This document shows positions 5,719 through 10,901 of a DNA stretch of 10,901 nt, piece by piece. Below the pieces are notes generated by a model. It did not search any database, was not told the DNA's origin, and saw only the letters and a program-made list of their open reading frames with translations. The position numbers were made by a program, and so were the translations under genes. Source of the DNA: an uncultured Oscillibacter sp. GTDB lineage: Bacteria > Bacillota > Clostridia > Oscillospirales > Oscillospiraceae. Each line of letters opens with the position of its first letter. Within the stretch, counting starts at the first letter, position 1. The stretch is taken from contig CAJUJW010000076.1 in NCBI GenBank assembly GCA_910586735.1, positions 1 through 10,901 of the forward strand. The letters are read 5' to 3'.

Positions 5719-6337
5719 AGCCTTCGCTCTCAGCGGGCGCGCCGTTCTCCCCGCCGTATTCCGGGGTCTCCGTCTGGTCGCCGGGGGTCACGGTCTCGCC
5801 GGGGTTCGTGGTCTCGGTGGAGCCGGTTTCCGGCGGTTTGTCTCCAGCCTCGCCGGAGCCTTCCACCTTGTCGCCGCCCTCCTCGTCCTCTTCTTCCTTC
5901 TTGGGAGGCAGCTTGCCCACGGCCATGATGTCGCTCAGGTAGTAATATTTGTCGTTGTCGATGAAGATGACCTGCTGTCCGTCCATGGTGCCGGTTCCCG
6001 TCACCTCGCCGTAGACTTCCTGTAACTTGCCGTCGTCGCCCATTTTGCCAACGGTGACGAACTTGCCCACCAGAGAGGCCGAGTAGTTCATGGTGACCGC
6101 GTCGGTCATGTTGACCATGGAAGTGATCATCTGCATCTGGACCATCTGGTTCAGCATCTCGGAGGTATCCATGGTGTTGTCGATGCCCTGGCTGGTCAGC
6201 TGGGTAATCATCAGCTGGATGAAGTCCGTCATGTCCAGGTCCAGGTTGCTGCCCTTTTTCGAGACGGTAATTTCCTTGCCGTTGTCCAGCTTATGGGTTC
6301 CGTACAGACCGCTGATATCGGTCATTAAGTCGCTCAC
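5717..6337 (-). CDS. flgD: FlgD, hook assembly scaffold (hook cap) protein
   Basis: This 206-residue protein is FlgD, the temporary cap that guides FlgE polymerisation. The conserved N-terminal region is DMTDFIQLMITQLTSQGIDN (35-54) followed by MDTSEMLNQMVQMQMITSM, matching the family's DFLxLLxxQLxxQxPxxPxD...Q pattern. Residues 88-141 form a small beta domain (ASLVGKFVTVG ... YYYLSDIMAVG) like that of short Firmicute FlgDs; the larger FlgD FnIII/tudor pair of Proteobacteria is absent. From about 143 the chain becomes a 60-residue acidic, Pro/Thr/Gly-rich tail with no predicted fold. The start is GTG at 6337, supported by AAAGGA 9 bases upstream; an ATG at codon 5 (6325) is the alternative. 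The gene follows fliK by 25 bases and is probably co-translated with the next gene. Confidence 0.93.
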   Translation of the reverse strand: MSDLMTDISGLYGTHKLDNGKEITVSKKGSNLDLDMTDFIQLMITQLTSQGIDNTMDTSEMLNQMVQMQMITSMVNMTDAVTMNYSASLVGKFVTVGKMGDDGKLQEVYGEVTGTGTMDGQQVIFIDNDKYYYLSDIMAVGKLPPKKEEEDEEGGDKVEGSGEAGDKPPETGSTETTNPGETVTPGDQTETPEYGGENGAPAESEG

Positions 6338-6346
6338 GTATTCACT

Positions 6347-6352
6347 TCCTTT
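6347..6352 (-). promoter_or_regulatory. Ribosome site for the GTG start of flgD
   Basis: The sense sequence AAAGGA, within GGAAAGGAAG, lies 9 bases before GTG at 6337. This favours GTG over the internal ATG at 6325, which has no comparable site. Confidence 0.65.
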
Positions 6353-6362
6353 CCTCTCGGGA

Positions 6363-7487
6363 TTACTCCCCGTCCATGGGAATCAAGCCCAGGCGAAGCT
6401 GCTGGAGGAAATCCTCGCCGCCGGTTTCCCGCCTGCGGCGCTGCTCCTGCTGCCTCTGCCTCTGCTGTTCCTGCTGCTGCTCATAGAGGTCCTGCCTCTG
6501 GCTCTCCTCCTGACGGGGGACTTCCACCCGGACCTCCTGCTGACTCTCACGGCCCAGCAGTTCCGCCAGCCTGGACATGTCCTTGGACAGCAGGTTCTGG
6601 GTGTCCCGGTTCTCCGCGTGGAGGACCACAACCAGCTTCCCGTCCTCGCCGGTGGTCATCTCGATGGCGATTTTGCCCAGGTTCTCGGGGTTCAGCTGGA
6701 GCTCCACACGGGTCTGTCCGGCGGCCAGGGCCTCGTTCACCTTGGGGGCGATCTGCTTTTCCGTGACCTCGTCGGCCTGAGGGGCCCTGTGGGCCTCGCC
6801 CACCTTCACGGGAACGGCCTTCACGTCCTCGAACACGGGGGTCTCCACCTCCGCGCCCTGGGGCGTCAGCCCGTCCTCGGTGCCGGACGCGCCGTCCTCC
6901 GCCGGGCCGGTCTCCACCTTGACCTCCACGGTCCTGCCCTCGGTGTTCCGGGCGGCCTCCGGGGCCTCAATGGTCTGGGGCAGCTCCTCCGCCAGGGCCT
7001 GGTCCACGGGCTGGTTTTCGTTCCCCTCCACGGGGGTCTCCAGGGTCTCGGCCTCCGTCTCCGGGGCCAGGTTCCGGGCCTCCGGCGTCAGGACGGTCTC
7101 CGCCATCAGGGGGGCGATCTCATCCGCCGCGGCCTCCGCCTGAACCTCCGGCGTCATGACCTGCTCCACAGGCACCACCGGGGTTTGCAGCATGGCCATG
7201 GCCGCCAGGGCCATCTGGGCCTCCAGCTCCTTCTCGTCCTTTGGGCCGGGCACGGGCTGCCGGGTCTCGCCGCTCTCCTGGGTCTTCTGGGGGTTCTGGG
7301 CATCCTGGGGCTTATCCGGGGTCTCCGTCTTCTCCGCCTTGGCGGGCTGAGAGGCGTCGCCGCCCTGCTTCTGCTCCAGCAGCTTCTGGAAGCCGTCCTT
7401 CTGAGAGGAGGACTCGCCCTTCTTCACCGCCGTGGGAATCTGGGGAATCTGCGCGTTTGCCAGCATGTTGTTGATCAGCTGTTCCAT
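6363..7487 (-). CDS. fliK: FliK, flagellar hook-length control protein
   Basis: This 374-residue protein is FliK, the exported molecular ruler that measures the hook and triggers the FlhB substrate switch. The long N-terminal two thirds is Pro/Glu/Ala/Thr-rich and poorly conserved, as usual for the ruler part. The conserved C-terminal hook-control domain starts near 245 and shows VELQLNPENLGKIAIEM (261-277), then GKLVVVLHAENRDTQNLLSKDMSRLAELL (read as two parts, 283-294 and 295-311). After it comes a Gln/Arg/Glu-rich helix-like tail (about 325-353) and a short end, LQQLRLGLIPMDGE. ATG at 7487 follows an excellent AAGGAGGTG ribosome site. The length is moderate for the family. It sits 76 bases after fliJ and 25 before flgD. 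Confidence 0.93.
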   Translation of the reverse strand: MEQLINNMLANAQIPQIPTAVKKGESSSQKDGFQKLLEQKQGGDASQPAKAEKTETPDKPQDAQNPQKTQESGETRQPVPGPKDEKELEAQMALAAMAMLQTPVVPVEQVMTPEVQAEAAADEIAPLMAETVLTPEARNLAPETEAETLETPVEGNENQPVDQALAEELPQTIEAPEAARNTEGRTVEVKVETGPAEDGASGTEDGLTPQGAEVETPVFEDVKAVPVKVGEAHRAPQADEVTEKQIAPKVNEALAAGQTRVELQLNPENLGKIAIEMTTGEDGKLVVVLHAENRDTQNLLSKDMSRLAELLGRESQQEVRVEVPRQEESQRQDLYEQQQEQQRQRQQEQRRRRETGGEDFLQQLRLGLIPMDGE

Positions 7488-7531
7488 ACTCTGTTTTCAC
7501 CTCCTTGTCATAATCAGGATATCTATTTCCA

Positions 7532-7549
7532 AACGGCGTTCCCGCCGCT
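7532..7549 (-). other. Hairpin with GGAA tetraloop in the fliJ-fliK gap
   Basis: In the sense direction AGCGGCG-GGAA-CGCCGTT forms a 7-bp stem (one G-U pair) closed by GGAA, a GNRA-type tetraloop. It lies 12 bases after the fliJ stop in a 76-base gap. Only TTT and then GGAAAT follow, too little for a confident terminator. It could mark the boundary between the export-ATPase block and the hook block. Confidence 0.45.
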
Positions 7550-7563
7550 CAGAACCAAATGGG

Positions 7564-8010
7564 CTACGAAGCCGCGTGGGCCCGGGTGGAGCTGACGAAC
7601 TCCTCGATGAACAGCTCCTCGCTCTTGGCCTCCTCCTTGTGATAGGCTTCCAGCTTTTTCTCCTTGAGCTTTTCGATGGAGGAGGTCTCCTTTTTTGCCT
7701 CCACCATGGCCTCCCGGCGTTTCTCCGCCTCGGCCTCCAGCTCCTCCAGCCGCTTGGTCTCCCGCTGAATCTCCAGCTCGGCGGCCCGGAGGGCGTTCTG
7801 GTACATGAGGGCCTCGGTGACGGGCATGCCCTCCAGGGCCCGGTCCCGGTAATCCTCGTTGCAGTCCCGGTACTCCCGCCAGAGCTTTTCCAGCACGTCC
7901 TCCTGGGCCCGCACCCGGGCCACGGCCTCGGCGTGCTCGCCCTGGAGCACGCCCAGCACCTGCTGCTTGTAGGAGAGCACGGTATCCAAAGCAAACTTGA
8001 ACTTCTTCAC
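7564..8010 (-). CDS. fliJ: FliJ, flagellar export chaperone/ATPase stalk protein
   Basis: This 148-residue protein is almost wholly charged and helical, as expected for FliJ, the coiled-coil stalk that fits into the FliI hexamer and contacts FlhA. The N-terminus KKFKFALDTVLSYKQQV is the family's typical FxFxLxxVLxxR/K start. Heptad-like Leu/Glu/Ala spacing runs through 20-130. There is no membrane segment. The start is GTG at 8010, with AAAGGAG 9 bases upstream (8020-8026), giving the canonical MKKFKF N-terminus. Position directly after fliI (18-base gap) supports the call, which sequence alone would make only moderately secure because FliJ diverges fast. Confidence 0.9.
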   Translation of the reverse strand: MKKFKFALDTVLSYKQQVLGVLQGEHAEAVARVRAQEDVLEKLWREYRDCNEDYRDRALEGMPVTEALMYQNALRAAELEIQRETKRLEELEAEAEKRREAMVEAKKETSSIEKLKEKKLEAYHKEEAKSEELFIEEFVSSTRAHAAS

Positions 8011-8019
8011 AGGGCGGTT

Positions 8020-8026
8020 CTCCTTT
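8020..8026 (-). promoter_or_regulatory. Ribosome site for the GTG start of fliJ
   Basis: The sense sequence AAAGGAG ends 9 bases before GTG at 8010 and lies within the 18-base fliI-fliJ gap. It decides the start, since no in-frame ATG exists near the conserved N-terminus. Confidence 0.7.
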
Positions 8027-8028
8027 GG

Positions 8029-9330
8029 TTAGTTCAGTATCTTTTTCAGCTTCTCGATGCACTGGTCATAGCTGAACGCCTCGTCGATATCCTGGGTCAG
8101 GAAGTCGTTTACCGCGTCGATTTTGCTCAGGGCGTAGTCCAGGTTCCGGTTGGTCCCCGGCTTGTAGGCGCCGATGGCCACCAGGTCCTGGTTCTTCTCG
8201 TAGGTGCTGAGGATGTCCCGCACCCGGGAGGCCAGCTGCCGGTGCTCCTGGCTCACGATCTCCACCATCAGACGGGAGATGCTGGCGGAAACGTCGATAG
8301 CCGGGTAGTGGTTGCTGTTGGCCAGCTGCCGGGAGAGGACGATGTGCCCGTCCAGAATGCCCCGGACGGTGTCGGCGATGGGTTCGTTGGTGTCGTCGCC
8401 CTCCACCAATACAGTATATACGCCGGTGATGGACCCCTTGTCAAAGTTGCCGCTTCGCTCCAGGAGCTTGGGCATCTCCGCATACATGGAGGGGGTGTAG
8501 CCCCGGCTCACCGGCGGCTCGCCGATGGCCAGGCCGATCTCCCGCTGGGCCATGGCGAACCGGGTCAGCGAGTCCATCATGAGGAGCACGTCGTACCCCT
8601 GGTCCCGGAAATACTCCGCGATGCCCGTGGCCACGCTGGGGCACTTCATCCGCAGCATGGCGGGCTGGTCGGAGGTTGCCACCACCAGCACGGAGCGGCG
8701 CATGCCCTCCTCGCCCAGGTCCTTCTGGACGAACTCCAGAACCTCCCGGCCCCGTTCGCCCACCAGGGCGATGACGTTGATGTCCGCCTTGACATTTTTC
8801 GCGATCATGCCCATCAGCGTGGATTTTCCCACGCCGGAGCCCGCGAAGATGCCGATGCGCTGGCCCTTGCCTATGGTGATCATGCCGTCTATGGCTTTGA
8901 CTCCAAACTCCATCCGCTCCCGAATGGGGGGGCGGCGGAGGGGATTGATATAGGAACCGCCCACGCAGTAGGCGTCGCCCCCCTCGAAGGGAAGCCCGCC
9001 GTCAATGGGCTGGCCCATGGCGTTGATGATGCGGCCCCGGAGGAACTCGCCCACCCGCAGCGTCAGCTGCCGCCCGGTGTTCCGGACGAAGTTGCCCGCC
9101 GAGATGCCCGCCATGTCCGAGTAGGGCATCAGCAGGATGTGGTCGTTTTTGAAGCCCACCACCTCGGCCGTGACCTGGCCGCCGGAATCGCCGTTGTAGA
9201 TCCGGCAGATGTCGCCCACGGCGGCCCGGCCGCCGCTGGCCTCGATGGACATTCCGACAATATTCTCAATTTTCCCGGTCAGGCTGTAGGTCTCCGCGTT
9301 GTAGACCTGACGGATCATTTGCCGGAACAT
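8029..9330 (-). CDS. fliI: FliI, flagellum-specific type III export ATPase
   Basis: This 433-residue protein is FliI, the hexameric ATPase that energises loading and unfolding of flagellar export substrates at the membrane base; it is related to the F1 ATPase beta subunit. The N-terminal beta-barrel domain covers about 1-95. The P-loop is AGSGVGKST (163-171, with K169). The catalytic Glu is E192 in LVGERGREVLEF. Walker B is VLLMMDSLTRFA (D253). EPPVSRGYTPSMYAEMPKLLERSG (read across 271-294) and NHYPAIDV (340-347) are standard for type III ATPases. ATG at 9330 follows AAAAGGAG at a 6-base distance, 12 bases after fliH. Length and motifs are fully normal. The absence of long insertions and the flagellar neighbours exclude a virulence-system or F-type homolog. 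Confidence 0.98.
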   Translation of the reverse strand: MFRQMIRQVYNAETYSLTGKIENIVGMSIEASGGRAAVGDICRIYNGDSGGQVTAEVVGFKNDHILLMPYSDMAGISAGNFVRNTGRQLTLRVGEFLRGRIINAMGQPIDGGLPFEGGDAYCVGGSYINPLRRPPIRERMEFGVKAIDGMITIGKGQRIGIFAGSGVGKSTLMGMIAKNVKADINVIALVGERGREVLEFVQKDLGEEGMRRSVLVVATSDQPAMLRMKCPSVATGIAEYFRDQGYDVLLMMDSLTRFAMAQREIGLAIGEPPVSRGYTPSMYAEMPKLLERSGNFDKGSITGVYTVLVEGDDTNEPIADTVRGILDGHIVLSRQLANSNHYPAIDVSASISRLMVEIVSQEHRQLASRVRDILSTYEKNQDLVAIGAYKPGTNRNLDYALSKIDAVNDFLTQDIDEAFSYDQCIEKLKKILN

Positions 9331-9342
9331 AAGGCACTCCTT

Positions 9343-10248
9343 TTACACGCCGCCGCTAAAATTCAAATTGTTGAAGCTGACGCCCTCCTCCACGGGTCCG
9401 GCGTCGGACAGCAGGGTTCGGATGTTGTTCATTTGGGTGGCGGCGCTGGCGTCCACGATTTCGTCCGGGGTCTCGATGATGCAGGTGCCCGCCTCGTCGT
9501 CCGCCATGGGGATGATCCGCACCCGGTCCGAAAGGGCCGAGAGCGCGTTCATCAAAGAGGCGGGGACCTTGGAAAGGTGCTTGGCGTCGCATTCCGCGAT
9601 ATAGATATGGGCCCACTCCCGGCGCTTCCGCTTGTCGATGGCGGTTTGAATCATCCGGCAGATGACCTCGCTGCTGCTTTTCAGGCTGACGGAGACCACC
9701 TTTTCCGCGATGGCGATGGCCAGGTCCCGCAGCTCCTCCACATTGTCGTCCATCTGCCGGTCCAGGGCGGCGCCCGCCCGCTCCAAAAAGCGGTCGAAGT
9801 CCCCGGCCAGCTCCTCGGCCTGCCTCTGCTGGGCCCGCTGGCCCTCCTGAAGGGCCTGGGCCGCGCCCTGAGACAGTCCCTCGGCCCGCCCGGCCTCCAG
9901 GGCGCTCTGGCGGGTGGTCTCATAGAGCTCCTGGGCCTTGAGCTCGGCCTCCAGCCGGGCCTGGTCCAGAATCTCGTCGGCCCGCCGCCGGGCGTCCGCG
10001 ATGATCTGCTCCGCCTGAATCTGGGCAAAGCTGACGGGGTCCGGTTCCGGCTCAGGCTCCGGCTCGGGTTCCGGGGGGGCAGCCTCCTCCCCCACCCGGA
10101 TGTCCAGGGCCGGCTCCTCTCTGCCCTCCTCAGGGGGGGGCGGCGGGGGCTCGGGGGGCTTTTCCTCTTCCAGGATCAGCTCCTCCGCCTTGGGAAACCG
10201 GTAGGGCTCGGCCTTGGGACGCATGATGGATTTCCAAATACTAGGCAA
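9343..10248 (-). CDS. fliH: FliH, regulator of the flagellar export ATPase
   Basis: This protein of about 301 residues is FliH, which dimerises, binds FliI and tethers it to the C-ring and FlhA. The N-terminal 70 residues are dominated by a poly-Pro segment (31-39) and an EPEPEPEPEPDP run (60-71). A long helical region follows, with AxxxGxxxGxxxG (A116, G120, G124, G128), the GxxxG-type repeat known from FliH. The C-terminal domain (about 165-280) resembles the V-ATPase E-subunit fold: LAIAIAEKVV, DRVRIIPMADDEAGTCIIET. I take TTG at 10248 as start: AAAGGA lies 8 bases upstream and it gives MPSIWKSIM, close to the usual Clostridial IxKS start. ATG at 10224 is the alternative. The start overlaps the fliG end by 8 bases. 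Homopolymer G tracts (plus strand) lie in the Pro-rich part. Confidence 0.93.
   Translation of the reverse strand: MPSIWKSIMRPKAEPYRFPKAEELILEEEKPPEPPPPPPEEGREEPALDIRVGEEAAPPEPEPEPEPEPDPVSFAQIQAEQIIADARRRADEILDQARLEAELKAQELYETTRQSALEAGRAEGLSQGAAQALQEGQRAQQRQAEELAGDFDRFLERAGAALDRQMDDNVEELRDLAIAIAEKVVSVSLKSSSEVICRMIQTAIDKRKRREWAHIYIAECDAKHLSKVPASLMNALSALSDRVRIIPMADDEAGTCIIETPDEIVDASAATQMNNIRTLLSDAGPVEEGVSFNNLNFSGGV
10036..10158 (-). repeat. Low-complexity Pro/Glu codons with G/C homopolymers in fliH
   Basis: Bases 10132-10158 code a run of prolines and contain eight plus-strand Gs in a row (10133-10140), with further G5-G6 tracts just after. Bases 10036-10077 code alternating Glu-Pro with a degenerate 6-base period (GGTTCC/GGCTCC-like) and a G7 tract at 10073-10079. 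Such tracts are prone to strand slippage. The reading frame is intact here. Confidence 0.8.
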
Positions 10249-10901
10249 TGATATCGTCCTTTCCGCCCTTCAGGATGATGATCTCACCCTTTTCCTCCAG
10301 CCCGCGGATGATGCCCACAATGCGCTGCTGGGCCTCCTCCACATCCTTCATGCGGACATTGGAAGTGATTTCCAGGTCGTCCTTGATGCTCTGGGCCATG
10401 CGGCTGGACATGTTGGAAAACAGCTTGTTGGCAACCTCCGAGTTGGCGGCCTTGAGGGCCAGAACCAGGTCCCTGGGGTCGCAGTCCCGGACGAAGCGCT
10501 GCACGGAGCGGTCGTCCATGGTGATGATATCCTCGAAGACGAACATGCGCTTGCGGATCTCGTCCGCCAGGTCCTGGTCGGACAGGCCGTCGAAGATGTT
10601 TTTCTCGCTGGTCCGGTCCAGGTTGTTCATCACGTCGGCCACATAGTCTATGCCGCCGACTTTGATATTGGTGTCTGTCATGATGTTGGAGAACCGGTTG
10701 TGCATCTCCGCCTCCACAATCTTGATGGCCGCCGGGGAGACGCTGTCCAGCTTGGCGATGCTCTCCACCACCTGAATCTGCTTCTTCTCCTCCAGCTGGG
10801 CCACCACGCCCGCCGCCTTGTCCGCGTCCACATAGGAGAGGACCAGGGCGATGGTCTGGGGCCGCTCGCTCCGCAGGGCGGAGAAAAGGGACTTGACATC
10901 C
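10241..10901 (-). CDS. fliG: FliG, flagellar motor switch protein, N-terminal part outside window
   Basis: The frame is open from the window's right edge to the TAG at 10241, giving 219 residues, about the last two thirds of FliG (normally near 335). FliG is the C-ring subunit that meets the MotA loop to produce torque. The segment begins in the middle domain with RSERPQTIALVLSYVDADKA, the EHPQR-motif region that binds FliM (here ERPQT). The C-terminal domain has the hinge stretch MFVFEDI and the charged torque helix MDDRSVQRFVRDCDPRDLVLAL, with Arg/Asp residues placed as in other FliGs. The first in-frame start codon in the window (GTG near 10831) is internal to the conserved domain and is not the real start. 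fliH begins within the last codons (8-base overlap), implying coupled translation. FliF should lie upstream, outside. Confidence 0.97.
   Translation of the reverse strand, partial: DVKSLFSALRSERPQTIALVLSYVDADKAAGVVAQLEEKKQIQVVESIAKLDSVSPAAIKIVEAEMHNRFSNIMTDTNIKVGGIDYVADVMNNLDRTSEKNIFDGLSDQDLADEIRKRMFVFEDIITMDDRSVQRFVRDCDPRDLVLALKAANSEVANKLFSNMSSRMAQSIKDDLEITSNVRMKDVEEAQQRIVGIIRGLEEKGEIIILKGGKDDIIA
10257..10262 (-). promoter_or_regulatory. Ribosome site for the TTG start of fliH
   Basis: The sense sequence AAAGGA (in GGAAAGGA), within the last fliG codons, lies 8 bases before TTG at 10248. This supports the longer fliH N-terminus over ATG at 10224, which has only a weak GGA at similar distance. 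Confidence 0.55.

Noticed and set aside
6090..7595. A 501-codon plus-strand open frame opposite fliK and flgD
   Set aside because: It is a shadow of fliK/flgD; the poly-Leu/Gly/Arg composition arises from reading the reverse of Glu/Gln/Pro-rich codons.
7432..10251. A 939-codon open frame on the plus strand, opposite fliJ, fliI and fliH
   Set aside because: It is antisense to three firmly identified genes. Its Leu/Gly/His/Val-rich, low-complexity translation has no recognisable domain. Long antisense frames are expected in GC-rich genes with GC-biased third positions.
10678..10831. GTG at 10831 as a fliG start
   Set aside because: The frame stays open upstream with conserved FliG middle-domain sequence (RSERPQTIALVLSYV), so this GTG codes an internal Val.

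Overview
The window is a segment of a large flagellar (fla/che-type) operon from a GC-rich Gram-positive bacterium. Every credible gene lies on the minus strand, so transcription runs from right (10901) to left (1). The gene order is fliG-fliH-fliI-fliJ-fliK-flgD-(TIGR02530-type protein)-flgE-flbD-motA-motB-fliM-fliY. A CheC-like FliY, an flbD gene and the motAB insertion are typical of Firmicutes/Clostridia. The high GC content (roughly 60% or more by eye), the strong Shine-Dalgarno sites and the use of GTG/TTG starts point to a motile member of the Oscillospiraceae or a relative. That taxonomic placement is inference, not something the window proves.

From right to left there are three blocks. 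10901-7564 holds the switch and export-ATPase genes: fliG (5' end outside the window), fliH, fliI and fliJ, with gaps of at most 18 bases or overlaps. 7487-3643 holds the hook block: fliK (hook-length ruler), flgD (hook cap), a small conserved flagellar-operon protein of unknown function, flgE (hook) and flbD. 3587-1 holds the motor block: the motA/motB stator, then fliM and the first 282 codons of fliY (3' end outside the window). No fliL lies between motB and fliM, where many Firmicutes carry it.

The gene products work together. FliG/FliM/FliY form the C-ring that switches rotation. FliH/FliI/FliJ feed substrates to the type III export gate. FliK/FlgD/FlgE build the hook, and MotA/MotB supply ion-driven torque under a FlbD/SwrD-like influence. 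No promoter or rho-independent terminator was seen, which fits one long transcript. No gap exceeds 100 bases. The longer gaps hold GC-rich inverted repeats, notably a perfect 12-bp stem just before flbD and a 9-bp stem before flgE. None is followed by a convincing U-tract, so they look more like mRNA processing, stability or translation elements than terminators.

I see no new multi-gene system here. The points most worth a second look are: (i) two copies of a FliM-like, CheY-binding-type peptide in the FliY linker, while the usual N-terminal copy is absent; (ii) the structured gaps around flgE/flbD; (iii) a MotB whose OmpA-like domain has Ala in place of the usual Asp after GHT; (iv) Gly/Thr-rich insertions in FlgE; (v) homopolymeric G tracts in fliH; and (vi) the uncharacterised protein between flgD and flgE.
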